From: Lophius americanus
Taxonomy: Eukaryota > Chordata > Actinopteri > Lophiiformes > Lophiidae
NCBI GenBank assembly: GCA_037951165.1
Contig: JBBDHG010000008.1
Span: forward strand, 11,813,501-11,877,500
Reading direction: 5' to 3'
Length of the DNA stretch: 64,000 nucleotides
The position numbers were made by a program, and so were the translations under genes. Under the pieces are notes generated by a model. It saw only the letters and a list, made by a program, of their open reading frames with translations, searched no databases and was not told the origin of the DNA. Shown one piece after another: positions 26,101 through 41,100 of this stretch; within the stretch, counting starts at the first letter, position 1; every line of letters starts with the position of its first letter.

Positions 26101-29100
26101 ACACTTTTTGCCCAATGCGAATCGAGATAGACTGCAGATCCCCCTGCAACCCTTTACATGACAAGCTGTTACAAGATGAAGATGAAGATGGATGATGGAT
26201 GATGGATGGATGGATGGATGGATGGATGGATGGATGGAGGGGGACTGCACCACCTTACTGGGTTGCAGGATTGCTGTTTTTATTTTGCTTGCATTATGTT
26301 AATTTTTTCCACTAAGGTTGATGTATAGTTTGGACAGTGAAATGATACGAAGATGAAATACACACAAGTTCAAACGCTATCTCGATAAAACATGGACTGA
26401 TAATTCCCAAAGGTGTCAGCACCCACAGCTGGGTTACTGGCATTTGGCATTTTGTGTGTGGTGGATTCAGTCTATGGCAGCCGTTCAGAGGAATGCCCTA
26501 ATGTTGTGCAGGTGTGTTGGAAGTGAGATGGAGGTGTGTAGGCGTGTTTCACACCAGGTGTCCTTTAGTCAAGTTTATCATAGCCAAATATTACAGTAGC
26601 TAATGTTACTTCCAAAGTTTGTAGATTACTCTGTTATCTGCTGAAAATATGATGTAATCAACAGCTTCTTCGGTAGCCTTTAAATAAATGTAGTCATTTT
26701 TGCAGAAACGTCAAATACTTCAACATTTTTTGGAAGCAGAGTATATAAATACTTTAAGATGCTTACCCATCGGAATTCTTGCTTCTTTGGTGATTATGTC
26801 ACAAAGTTATGTCAGTCTGTTGCTATTGCATTTATGCTATGTTACTCCCTCGTTTTAATTGTCAAAGATGTGACTACTTAGTTCTTTCAACAGACAAAAG
26901 TCAAACAACATTAATGTTTTTTTACTGAACACAATAATAATAATTCATTTTATTAATAACACACTTTACAATTGGATGAATTCTCAAAGTGTTACAAGGT
27001 AAAGGCAAATAAAAGCATTAATAAAAAAATAATATTGATAATAATTTAAAAATATGACCAAACTTGCAGTAGAGCCTGTTTGTGAGAGAAATCACTGGCC
27101 GGCTGTTCAGCAGAAAGTGAATCAGAGCACTAGAAGAGAAATAGAAATGAGGCAAGCGCAGAAAAAAATGGCAGTCAAGAGGAGACAGAAGAATCTCCTC
27201 ATTTTTCCTAGCTGATTTCATTACACAAATATTTTCACAGTGACGACAGCCATCTGGAATGAGGTAACTGAAGAGCAGCTGAATGGTGGTGAGCTAGAGT
27301 GGCGTGAAAATGCTAATTTATCAAAATGGGGTTTTGCATCCGCTGTCCGGGGTCACCCGGGTTTTTCGACTGCTGAGAGCAGACTGCCGACACCTGCTTG
27401 TCGTATGGAAGGTTACTTCCTCTCACACAGGCGCAGAACGTACATGATAGTCAACCGCTGGCTGTGATGTTGGCGTGGGTTATCTGTAGCGCAACTTTCT
27501 AGTCATCTGTGTCACAGCTGTTGTGTTGCTTCAGTGGCTCTTTTGCTTTAAAGCGTGAACGCTGCAAGCATCATAGACGTCCTGCTCATGCCCTGCTTTA
27601 AAAGGTGTGTCATTTGTGTATTTCATGATGCAGCTTGTTGACACCATTCTAAGAACACCTGTCCCTCATTAGACGGTCACATGTTGTTTATACTCAATCT
27701 CCACAATGCACCTTGAATTAGTTTGTAAATGATTGGGTGCAGCGTCAGAGATTAAGTGAAACCTGAAGTCTAGGTGTCAGGCCGGTGTAAGTATAGTTTA
27801 CAAGCGTAGATCTGATCGGCGTTTACATCAGGGAGGCAGTTGGGTTTTCAGAACACCAGAACTCGCTTTGAGTCTTTTGTGGTTGTCATGTATCTAATTA
27901 AACAAACCAAATGTGATGGAAACTGCCCACTTCACAATCACAGTGACATGCTCGCCCACGCCTTTTTCCTCTAGCATCAAAGATTCCACTTCGGTGCCAG
28001 CGTTAGATTAGTTCCTGGATAGGAATCGCTTTGCAATGTAAAGCATCCTCACAGCATTTTCCAGAACTTCGAGACAACACAGAGGGAAAAGACGTTTCTT
28101 GCTCCATTTCCTTTCTGCAGAAATTTGCTCTTAATCACATTTTCCAGTTTGTGGTACGTGTGCATCCTTTTTTCTTTAAATTACACTCATACTTAGCAGG
28201 GAATATATAGTTCAATACTCTACAGATGTAAATCCAAAGGGAAAACGTCTATTATCTGAAACCTACTTTAGAGTAGTAGGCATTTCTGCGCTTGCTTTTT
28301 CCTCCAATGTGATTTCCCTGACTGTCTGCTCTTCTTGTTTTTGATACGGTTTGAAGGGAATTTCATCTTGGAGCAATCTGTTAAACAGCAGTTATCTTCT
28401 GTCTTTCTTTTCTTTTCTTTTGGGTCTGGCTCTCATCTCTCTCTATTTTACTGCCTCTTTGATGATGGCCAGTCGTTTGTGAAGCTTTATTCCAATTGCC
28501 CAGCAGCAACTTTTTCAAAAACAAAGCTGTTGAACAGAGCCAAGCTCACGCGTCGGATGTGATGCCCCGATCTGAGAGCGGTGAAGGGCATACGTGATTC
28601 CTCTGGTTTTATTTTTAGGATTTGCCCTTTTTGCTATGTTCATGCAAGCGTGCTGTTCTAGATTTGATTATTATTTCCGTGTTTCCTCGGTTCCCATTGA
28701 GTTTGTGCAGTGACACGCTCCCACAGACTTGAAATAACCTTTGTCCGTTGCTTTTAGCTGCTCCAGTCTTTGTTTTGTCTGAATACAGTCGTCTACATTT
28801 AGCTGTACATTGGAAATACTTTTGCTAGGCAACTCCATTAGTTTGTGCGACGTATTATGACCACAGCAATTTGTATTTTTCTTAATCATGCTGTACTGTA
28901 CCTGAAATAGACCAACGGTCTTGACGGTTTTAAATTGAGGCCAAGTGTATCCTAAAAATATTTTCTACAAGTCAAAGATGACAGAGACCCGCAAAAATAC
29001 TGTACTTTCATGCTCTGTGCAAAGCCAAGTCCTATTTTATACAAGCAACTTACTTTGTCTGGGGTGGAGGTTGTGTGGGTTTCCCAGTATACTCTGGTCT

Positions 29101-32100
29101 GTGGTAATGGGAACGCTGCGGTCGTGTGAATATAAATGTTGAGGAATGACCTTTAACCAGAAGGTCATTTTGCAGAGAGTTTGTTGGACCAGAAGGCTGC
29201 ACCGATGCAGAAAAGAATCTGAGAAACAGAAGAGCTCCAGTCATCAATGTTTGATTTGTGTTTAATTCGCTCGGTTCTGACGCATTAGCCAGAAAGTTTT
29301 TGGTGTCACTGAAAGAGATGATTTTTTTTTTTTCCCCTCAGCAGTGAAAGTCTGAATTCCTCTTTTCTTGCTGAACTGTTATTCCATGTGTCCGTCTTTG
29401 AGAGGAATGCACTTGGGAAGTTTTCAACACCTCTGGGCCCGGGCAGGAAGAAGGAGTCTCGCTGACTTTTGCAGCAGAATGCCTCGGTTGCATCCGTTCG
29501 GCCGAAGACCCACAAATAGAGGCTGTTCTGTTTGCATGAGAACTGCCTCATACTATATGATCCCCCAGTCTTCGAAATGAACTAAAGAAAGAGATGTAAA
29601 TAATCACACAGTCGTACATGCTGAAGTTTTTGCTGCTTCTTTGTGTCCCACATGAAGCGACGCTGGTGCGTTTCCTCTCCGTGTTTTTGCTGCGATACTG
29701 TAACGGTACTGTAATGGTCCTGTAGGGCGGTGATCGGGGTAGCGGAGTAGAAACACTTAGGCAGCATTTTTTCTCTTTTTTTTTGGTTAGGAATCTGTGC
29801 CAATTTAACAAGGCCTCCGGCAGTTCGAGAGAGCAAAGGAAAAGACGTGCTGGGGTGGAGGTGGGAGGGGGGGGGGGGGGGGGGGGTTGGGCTTTTAAAT
29901 AGACACAGACTCATACCTCAGACTCCCATCATTTTTCTCACTTCTATGAGAATGATAAAGGTGATGATTGCCCACATTTATGCACATTCTCTCTCATGTT
30001 GAACTTAGAGGTAAACCTCATTTGGTGTCAAATACAAATTCTATTTCTTTGCAGAACTTATTTTGCCTTTTTTTTTCAAATGCTTCACATTTGTTATGAC
30101 CTCGTTAAAATAAATAAAAGCTGATTTCAATCCCAATCCCCTTGTAGCATTGGATCCAGTCTAGTGTGTGATATTTGTATCATGCGAGGCGTCACTAGAC
30201 TGTAATGGCGACCATCTGCTTAATACGGTTTATGGCGCACGCTTGTCACAGTCATTGTTTCTCAAGCAGTAATTGTGTGAAGGCTTTCTCCGAGGGGTAG
30301 CATGAAGCACATGAGGGCACGTCAGCATATAATCACCAATCAGCATTTGATGACAGGGATGGAAGCTTGTTGAGGCAGACTCATTATTTCACATATTGTA
30401 CAACATAGCTGACATGTTATGAGACTGAAAAACGGGGATATTAATGTTTTCATACCCGCTTTCCAACCCTGGTAAAGATGTCTTAAGAATTAAAACATTC
30501 CCCATCTCCACCGCGGTCAACCAAATTAAAGTCAAGATTTATCAGATTGGCTACATATAGGAAGATTGTTCAGTTTTCTGTTTTTCAGTGCAATCTGATG
30601 TATAAGTCGTCCAAACGACGAATGAAAACTTTAGTCTGTATAAACAGACTAAACTTTTCATTTGTGCATGTAGTTAATGGGAACTCTGGATTTGCAGAGT
30701 CATTCAGTGATGTGCCGTATACTGTTTAACGACGCGCTCCTATTTGCACTGTTGAAGTCACAGCAATAAACTCTTGATACAAACCAACACTTCTTATATG
30801 TGCTTCAAATTAAAAGCCCTCTGGTGATTCTGTGGACGGGAACCCTTCATTACTTAACAAAGTTTCCTTGTGAAACCTTCGCAAGCATATCTTTGTGGCA
30901 GATTCGCTGACATTCATGTTTCCAAATGCACGGGTTATCTGAAAACATTTGCCTTTTTGGAAGTCCCACAAGGCCAAACTCTTGTTTTACTGATCATTCT
31001 AACGGTAAAAATTGGATGATTGTTGTGAGACATAAAAAACCCAACGTCTCAAAGCTGATCATGAAGGATTGTTGTGTCGCTAAATTCCCGTACATGAGCT
31101 CGAAATGAGCGACTGCCTTGTCAAATGCAACACCTACTTGTAAAAGCAGCTGTCCTTTTCTCTTGTTTGACCCCGTGTTGAACAGGTTTACATTTTTTTA
31201 CAGCAAACCAGCATTAATAGTTAAATAGCCGCCTAAATAGAGGAAGTGAAAGACCTAATGAGATTCTTCACCTCATCAAATATAGATTTGGTTAGAAAGA
31301 GGCCAATGTGTGCGGAATAACTGAGATATCCCTACCTGTGTGGAAGCGTGCTGTGACTAATGTGCAAGAGGAGGTAAATGGCTAGATACTTAACAGGAAA
31401 TACAAAACAAAACTTCATGCAAGATGCACTTAGGAGTTTGAGGAAAAAGCCAACATGAGCGAGGGATGAGGAAAAGATGGAGAAGGCACGGATTTGTTAA
31501 CTGCTGTGCCAGTAGTTATAATAATATACTATCAGTGTGCTACTGGAGCCGTGAAGGATAATGGCTCCCCTCAAACAGCTACATTCCTGCTCTGCAGTGT
31601 TACTTCAATTAGATAGATTTTCACTTTTATGAAATACACGAGTGTTTTCAGTCTTCTCCTGATTTTACTCATGCAATGGGTTCACGGGGGGCGCTCGGCA
31701 GGCATTCTAGAGTTGTCCCAGCGAGAAACTTGGAAAATAGCCATACATGTACACAAACACACAAAAGCCACTGTTGGCTATGATTCACGGCCGTAATGAA
31801 GACGTTATATGAGACGTTTAGTTGTATTCCGAGCTCAGCCTGAGGAATGTTATGGGAGCATTTTGCCACTTTGAGACGACAATCATCCTGTGAGGCATTT
31901 CGACTGGGGCTTTACTCATTTCCTACCTTGATGACAAATTTGCTCATATTCTGAGTTTTATTAGTCCCAAAAGTATTCGTCAGGTCTGGTTCCTCTGCCC
32001 TCCATATGGATTCGTCATTCCAAATTCCACAGCTACTCTCAGGAAATGATGTGACTCGGGGGTGGGCCTGTGTTTTTGTTTCCTGTCCCTTTGGAGAGAC

Positions 32101-35100
32101 AGCAGCTCACCCTGGCAAGGAGTTGGACCACATCTTCCACGTCCACTCTGCCCGCCGTAAATGGAGCGTCCTTTACCAACCCGCCAAGAGACAGAACTGA
32201 TTTACCACCAATGATCACAAATGAAAAGAGCAGCCCTGTTTAAGCTATGCACCTTCCTCCACCTCTCTGAACAGCCCTTTGTCCGAAGGCCTGCGCACTG
32301 ATAAGGCCATTCCTTCGCAAAAAATAAAGGTCAACAAATCTCCTAACATTTCCTCGGATTAGAGTTTTTTTTTTTGGAGGGTTTCTGTTCAAATGTTAGA
32401 CTTCAACGGAGGGGCCGCAAGATCTTCAGGCTGAACGACTATACAAACACAGTCGTAAAGCTGTGAGGATGGTTTATTTCTTCTGGGCCGTGGAATGCTC
32501 CCCGAAGAGAGACAAAGATGGCTCTTATTACGGATTCTCCAATAAATTACATTTTGTGGCATCATTCTGACGATCTGAAGAATATTTGTACAAATGTATG
32601 GTATATTAAAAAATAATTTGAGAATTGTAATTATGAGGGATTGGATACCGAGAACAATTGTCAGTACTGAAATGGAAAGGAGCTCCAATGTACTTTTCAA
32701 ACTGAAAAATTAATAAAGTCTTTTAGTCTATTAAATACTTTCAAAACCAAAATTAAACTGCACAAAATCAAACCAAAGAGCACATTCGACAAACACTTCA
32801 TGACACCAAAATATATTAAAAGCCATCTTTATCCTCTCTTCCCTGAGTTTTGGGCATTTTTTCTCCCTTAGCTGTGATGTCTGGATTGCCAGTGCAAGGC
32901 TGACATATTTAATTAGCCCCCCCCCCCCCCCCTTCTTGAAATTGGCTTACACCGACAAGCTGATTTATGTCCACATTCATGTATGAGTTGTCGTCTGTGA
33001 GGCTGCATGTTGAGCCTCACTTTGGATGAGCTGAAAACCATAATCCTTGCTGAATACTGTAATTTACCACCATGCAGTCTGACAGCCAGTCAAATTACAG
33101 GTCTACTCTGTCTGTATCTATAACACCTTGGTGCTGCACCGCAGTAGTACGATTCTCAACATGGCTACTCTTTTTCCCTCCGAGGTGATGATGTGATGTG
33201 AAGTGATGCCCTTGGTTTTTGACGCGGCCCTGCCTCATTTTTTTAGATGGGGAATTTTCTGTAGAGAGCACATCTAGTCAATGTCTGAGTTGATACAAAA
33301 TAATTGATGATTAAATGAAGTTCCAATATATCATATGCCGGAATTAAGGGCTGCATTATTTAGTGGGTCATACTGCGATGATAGTGGACCATATTACCAT
33401 TTGTGATTAGATTGGGATACAGTGGTCATCAAGGAAAATACAAAAAACACTGATTATTATGAGTTTATATGTTAATCTTGCAGAGAATAATACGAGACTA
33501 AAATACTTGTACAGTACGTTTTTCAAAATAACTTAATATTTTACAAAATTCAATAAGAAACAATAAAAAAAAAAACTTTTTCAAATTTAAGGCATTTTGC
33601 AAACCCTCAGTCGTACAACCAAATACAATAAATAATAAAATATTTTTTTTTTCAAATTAAGATATTATATTATATTAGAACGATGTTGATGCTGTTGTCT
33701 TTTCTGATAGAGAACTGACGCTCCTCAGACGGGGGTATTTCAGGAAGCAACCTAACAAACTTTCTCCAGCATGAGTGAATTAATTTTCTAGTTTTACCGT
33801 ATTTTCTCTGAATGTTGTCTGACAGGGTGGTGGAATAATATTTAACAGATTTTTGTTTTGATTTATGGGCACTATGAAAGCAGCTGAAAAAAAAACACAC
33901 AAACACAAAGTTAATCGTATATAAACTCGCTGGGGGAATTTTATATTTCCTCTGAGAATGCTTCGGGATCCCCCCTCCCCCCGGGTATGAGCCGAGGAGG
34001 GTAGCGGGACATCAGCGACCACGAATATCTTTAAAACTTGAAGGATGGAAGAAAGATTCATGATTATACTTCTACTTATACTTCACATTGGTTGTAAACA
34101 TATGTATAATATCAGTCAATTCTTCATTTTCCAGTAACTTTAATATCAAATATTTGCTGTTTTTTTTCTGTTTGGAAAAAAAGATTTCATGTGAGGGACA
34201 TCCACTGTGTGAGAGGAATCATTGAATAAATGCACAGAAAATGTGGATACCTCGGGCTTCTCCTTACGTCAATCTATAAATATGACAAAGGATTGACGGA
34301 CACGTTACGTCTGCAGCCTGCAACCTCAGGCTTCCCCTGAGGTTGTTGAGCAGACTACGCACAAACGGAGAATAGGTAGTCACCTTCTCGCGAATGTTTA
34401 TTTCAGTATATCGCAGCCTTTCGCCCTCATGTAATCAGGTTGACATCACATTGACAATTTCAATTTTATTAATCGTGCAGCTCTACTGGAATTAATGCAG
34501 AGGAATTCTTGGCATGTTCTGAACCGGTTCTGCTGCAGGAGTAAAGGACTCTAAACTAAATACAGGGGATTTTTTTTTTTATAACACGCTGCCTCTTTTA
34601 AGCTGCATGCCAAGGATGGCTTTACAAGTACCTGATTCCACAGCAAGCTGCCACAGCTTTCCTCGTGCCGGAGAGCAGTTGCCTGCACCCTGTGAAATCT
34701 TTACAAAATGGTTCCAGAACTTCCCGGCACCGCGTGTTGATAGCAGATAATGGCCCGTTTGTCTCGGTGGCCCATAAAACACGGCTGACACGCTAGATTG
34801 AGTTGATCCCTGTGCAGGTGAGTGGAAACATGTGCTAGTAGGGCTAAATGAGGTCAGCGGGAGGTCAGTCAGTGTGATGATGAACAAAAACACAGGCGAC
34901 GATTAAGGAAATTTTAGCCCTTTGGTGCAGAGAACTCAATCAACAAGAGCTCACTGCCACCAGGAATTAAGCTGGATGGTTTTGGGTTTCATGGAACAAA
35001 TTTAGATATATAACTTGCTAACTGCAGGGCAAAAAATGAAAAGGATTGTGTTGAATGGAAACAGGGATTACTAGCTACTTATTCTCCAATGACAAAGAAT

Positions 35101-38100
35101 TGAGTAAATGGACAGTTGTTTGTTTTATCAGCGTGTTTCTGGCTGAACAATCTGTTATTTCAGTTCCTCTTTGGAATTTCTTGACTGGGATGAAATTTCC
35201 AGCCATCTGTGGTGCTGAAAGATGCTGCATGATATACGTTTTAGTGACAACTCTCTTAGAGTTGATCTCCATTATGGGATGCAGCGAGTGACCAGGTGCA
35301 CTGACTTATGACTCCCTCTCTTGTCACCGCCTTAATGAGCTTCTGTCACTCTAAATCACTTGTACAGAAAAAAAAAATCCCCTGTATGAACTGCGTGAAT
35401 ACTCGTATGGCAGTTTGCATTGATGAATCAGCTGAGCCGTAAAGCACTGTGTGCATTAATCTACCAAAAAACCATCTTCACGTTTACATTGACAATCTCA
35501 GTGAGTCAAACTGGCTACATTTCTGCACCAGCGTTGGGATCAGACTGATGAGAATTCTGGATTATTTCTAAATGCACCAACATCCCAAGGCAAAAAATGC
35601 AGGGAAAAAATGCATTTCTCCAGCATGAAAAGGTAATAGCAAGTATGTATTGTCTTAATAATCATTTAAGTTGCAAAAAATTACCAAATACAAGATAAAT
35701 ATAGGGAAAGAGTACAATCCCCAAGATGAAATATAAGTTAAAATAGTCCAATCTCTAAACGGAGACTAGCTAGCTTACTACAATTTTAGAAAATTATTGA
35801 TTTTATGTCAGTTGGTTCTGCAAAAGATTTTACAAGATTTTACAGAAAATAATTATTTGATAAATTGTAGTCCAGCTTTTTTTCGGGGTTGACATTAAAA
35901 ACCAAAAAGGGGTGCCATTCAGAGGCAAGTGGCTGAGGAGGGAGAGTGGCCATCCGTTTATCAGAAACCTTGCCCCTGTGCAATCTAAACGCCGACGTCT
36001 TTGAACCCTAAATTACTCCTGATGGCTGTTCCAGTCATGTCTAAGTGTGCCTCATCTTCTGAGGTACTTGGAGTGTTCCGTTTTTAAAAGGGGGACAATA
36101 GCGCTATCAAGCCTTGCATAGCCGTAAAGCAGATCACATGTGGCAATGAAATACAAGTCACCAGAAATAAAGGGACCACAGCAAAATTCGGTTTTCAATA
36201 AAGGCATCAAGCAAGCAAAGCAATATGGCTGCTGCTATGAGTGCGTGCATGTAATATACTCGTCTCCAGCAGCAGGTTTCATCCCCCACAGTACCAAGAG
36301 AGCTCACTTCCAATCCAGTTCATGACCACAAGAGGACTAAATTCAGCTCCAGGTTTTAGCAGATCCTCCAGATTGCTCTCCCTTCTGACACAACCACGGA
36401 GCTGGCTGAAGACATTTGCATTGCCACTTGATGACGAGGTTATGCCGTCCTCCAAGGACAGCACAGAGACACACTCTCCGACCCCACATATCACCCAGTA
36501 ATAAACATGAGTATCCCAGAATGCTTAAATCAGAGTAAATAATGTTGATGACAGAAGCATGAGAATTTTGCTTTTCTATTAAGGAGCAAAAAGTGCCGCA
36601 GGCTGACGTCTACATTTATTTTTCTTATTTGACAAGCTGCATCCGTGATGAGACTGTTTTGCAGTCTCATCAGTCAGAACAATAAGACAGTCTCTCCATT
36701 TATTACCAATCTTCCTTCTTGCCAAGTGCATGATTGAACGAGAGGACAAGAGGTCACCCACCGTCTTTGTGCTTTCAGATATTATAAAACTGGTAGCAGT
36801 GCTCGCAATCAGTAACATCTTATCCGTAGAGTGAGTGTGGCACCTCACACCCAGAGTGGTCATTATTTTAGACCTTAAAGGTGAGATAAGATTTGAAATC
36901 TTTTGATGGTCTAGACAGTGAGAGAGCATTAAACACCCCAAATAGCCTTCCCGTCAGAGTTACCAATGTGACTCAAATAACAGATGAAGCAAGTAATAGC
37001 AAGTGTTTCACGTTTGAGTAGGGCTCCACTGTGTTGAATGTGTTCCTGATTGCCCCGCCCCCCCACCTCATTGGCACCGATTCAGTCTCACCACAACAGG
37101 TTTGACTGGAAACAATCTCACATCCTGTTTGAAATTCAGCAAGAGGCATGTCAGGGCAGGCGTGTTTTCACGTGCTTTGACTGTATCATAACATGAATTT
37201 AATTGTTTAACTGTAATCCTTATAGAGTCTTTCCTGGTGGTTGTTTAGTATGACAGGAAATGCATACTGCCCGTAAAATGTTGCTGCTAATCCAAAAAAA
37301 GTTTTTACAGCAACTGTTACATTCGCACTGGCAAATTAGTGTCCCATTAGAGTCTAAGCGTCCCTTGCCCAACTTTGTCCTTTTTCACTCGTAGATAAGC
37401 CGCCATTATCCATTTTTAGAAATTAGAGAGTGAATATAATCAAACAAGGGAAGAAACAGCATTTTTCGTAAATAAAAATGGCACATCTCTTTTCAAAGGA
37501 CTGTTGTTAGCAGACCGTTGGAGCTGACTCTCATCCAAATACTTGCGTTTGGGAGGTTAGGGTTCTCGTGTTTTTTGGAGCCGGGAACGGTGCAGCTGTC
37601 GAACAGACATTTGTTGATCGTTGGTTTACTGGAGAGGCTGATGAAGAGGGCGACAAGGCTTGGGTTTCTGTTTTTCTTCATGGATCAGATGACCGAAGAC
37701 GGTGCCTCGCAAAGACTGTGCCATATCTTAGACACTGCCATTCTCCATAAGAAATCATGTTTGATGAGCTCGGACCACTAATATCTGGACGCACATGCAC
37801 ACATACTGCCTTGTTTGCGTTCTGAGAAATTAATCTAGAAGGCAAACAGTCCCTCTTTTGTACGCAGAGCCCTGTCTCCTGTGACTGGTATCCAGTCCTG
37901 TAACAAGCAGCAGCTGGCTCATAGGCCTGTACTCAGGAGTTGCATCTCTCACCCTGTTGAATGTGTCATTTGTTGCTTGTTTAGCACTCGCTTTGTTCAG
38001 ACTCTGAACTATCCTCTCTCTCTCTCTCTCTCTCTCTCACCCACACATTATTCGGCTTCAGTGTGCATACCCCCCTTATTGACAGCACCCAACCCTAGGC

Positions 38101-41100
38101 CTTCATGACTGTTTGGGAGAAGAGTTCTTGGAAGACATTTCAGCATTTAAAGCCAATGAAAGTTCCTGCATTCTTGTGTAGTACTTAATAGTAGTTCCTG
38201 TTACACCGCAGTCATCAAATAAAGGTTGGATGGCTTTCGCTCCGCGGTTGCTGTTTAGCGCTTTATCTGCAAGAGTAAGGCAGCAATAATGCCATGACTT
38301 CACATTCGACTTCTAAGTCCTAAGAAGTCTGCTGATGACTAAAGTGGAAATTGTAGCTCATCTCCCTATAACTGAAAGAGAGCATCGTTTTCTTGGTGTG
38401 TTCTGTATGCAGGTTTTTATTCTGCCATTTCTTTCTTTGAATGTAGAAAAATACTTTTTGCAAAAAGCTTCTTTTAGCCTGGCAAGTGCTTTATTTCATG
38501 GTGGTTGCAGTCAGATTTCTGTCTTCTCCTCCCACCTCCAGCTTTTCTAGTCACTGGATCTTCATAATTGCTGTGTCAGTGACTGTGGAATGTAAGAGAA
38601 TCTTATCATAAACGACAGCATAGGAGCACTTTTCTTTTGTTCCCTTGAGCAAGTTCTCTGGAGAGCAACATCTCCAGAATGTGGCTGTAATGCATACTTG
38701 CTGTTCTGCATAACAATGGTTGAGACAAGGTATTAAATGTCACAGTTTGGGTCTCTGGCCGGTCTTTTAGTCCCCTAAAGACTTGATTTAATTGTTTTGT
38801 TTTTCCCTCCGATGGCCTCTTCCCATCCTCTCAGCCACTGGGTTTCCTGTCCTAGCTGGAGCAAATCCAGAATGTCCAAAGACGGATTCGGTCCATTAGA
38901 AGGACCAGTATTTGAAGTGGGAACATCTCAGACATACTGTAAGCAGCACAAAGCGCTAGGAATCAGATATCTATCTTTAAAGTTCAATTCTAAATTGAGA
39001 TATGAATTTTAGGCATTGTTATTGTTCCAAAAATAGCAATAAAAGGGGGAGACAGCAGGGAAACCAGCTAATTTGGCCATTAAGCTTAAGGAGATTAAGT
39101 TTTTTAGTTTTTGAAGACAGGAGTACGTGCCTAGGAGGTGCAACGCATGAAGTCTTTAGTTTATTTTTTTTCCCCCCAACAATTTACCCCTTTTTTTATT
39201 ATTTTTGCAGCCTCCTACCCCGTGACTGATGCAAGATAAAATAAATAAAACATTGAAAAAAATCTAAATTGTCCTAATTCTCTTCATCCAAATCTGAAGA
39301 GGTGTGTAGTATTGTGTAGTATTACACATTCCATCCTTCAAATGTGTTTAGAAAACCTAACTACATCCCTCTTTTTAATAGGATGTTGATGGATTCAATG
39401 GAAACTAGATGTTTGAGGAAAAGATGTAAATTGAATATTGTTTATTTACTTAAAATTGAAGAAGGCAACCAAGGTCGATGACTCTTCTGAGACGGTGCTT
39501 GTGCAGTCATACCATCTGTCTTGGTCAGCAGATGTTTTCATAAACTTCATATTCTGAGTGGTGGTTTGTTTCGGAGATGTTGAAAAAAAGCTCATTATGT
39601 TCATCGTCTTTAATGGAAACCAATCTTTTGAGCGATACCGCCTTTTTCGAACACAAACTACCGCGGTGAGAGCAAGGAATATCCTCATCTTGCAGCGAAG
39701 TCATAACACATGGATGTAGATACTGGTGGTATCCGTTTCCCCAAGTTTTTTGTTCTCTAATTTTTTCAGCTACGCCAACTTAACTTTGTGGTCTGTTCAG
39801 CACACTGTGCACTTGCATTCGTTTATCCTACTAAATTGAATGAGGAAAAAACGCATCGACTCGCAACATTGCTTTTTTTTTTGTTTATGGAAAGTGTATC
39901 GTCAACTTTCAAACTGTTTAAACAGCCATCAAGATAGTAATAGTACCGATCGCTCACCCCTATTATGCATGCTTACTGTGTATCTGCCTCTCGTAATCAG
40001 TCAGGGACTTCTCCAGGACTGGAGTGGGAGCTCTGCCAGGGGAAGAAAAAGGGGGAAAGGGAGGGGTGGAAAATAAATGCGGTCACAGAAAAAAACAATG
40101 ACAGACTGAAAGTGGGTTGGGGTCATTGAGTTTTTGTAATGACTAGACAATTATATGTTATAAAGCTAGTGACTGATACTTTACAGGTCCTGTTAATTCA
40201 AACTGTTTGTACAGCTGTCTTCTAAAAATTGTAATTAAATCCTTAGGTATGAATATCCAGAAAAAGTTTTTTCTTAATAAATGAGAGGACTCTAATCCCA
40301 AAATCAGTTTAGATTGGAGATCAAATCCGGTCTGTGCATAAAGTCCCTATTACAGTTAAGTCTCAAATCCCAAAACACTCTTTATACTTGTATGGGGGAA
40401 ACTTTGTCATAAAATATTTTACTGTATGTATTTTGTGCCAGTAATAAAGGAAAGTGATTTTTAAGAATCAAATTTAGTTTATTGAATCTGTTTCTTTACC
40501 GCCACACATCCAAGGATGTTATGAAATGTAGCACATGTGTTATGATTCCCTTTAATCGCTCTAATCACAGTTTGAAATATAACAAAGGCCTCAAGGACAA
40601 AGTTAATGGCGTTTACAGCGGGGCACATTCGGCAGAGGCAAGCTTATCTTGAACAAACTAAGGAGCAGACGATAAAGAAAACCCATCGCTCCTTCTGTTT
40701 ACCGAGATCTGTTGTCCAAACTGTCAGACCCTGCATGGGAACTCGTCCTAAACTCATCAGTGTTCTTATCAGGCGTCCAGGTGTGGCGAGCATTAGCCCT
40801 CTGTGGAATAAGATTTCACAGGCTCTTCTATCCACACAATAGCTGTCAAGTGAACAGAGACCCGCCTTGGGCCTTGTGACAATTTGATTCACAACATATA
40901 CAGAGAAAAGTCATGTTATATAATCAAAGCATTCACTGTTTAAGACAAAAGTAGTGGAGCAGACTTTTGTTGTTGAACTAAGCCGTTAATAAATGTCCCC
41001 CGTCAGTGCTTAAAATGTTAAGCCAATAATGAGACACCTGGAAATAAAACTTAAATTACGTGACTTTAAAAAGTCAATGAGTCCAAACAGACCGGCATTC

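Noticed and set aside
36579..36941. 120-codon minus-strand frame in intron 2
   Set aside because: No motif and no splice support; taken as a random open frame.
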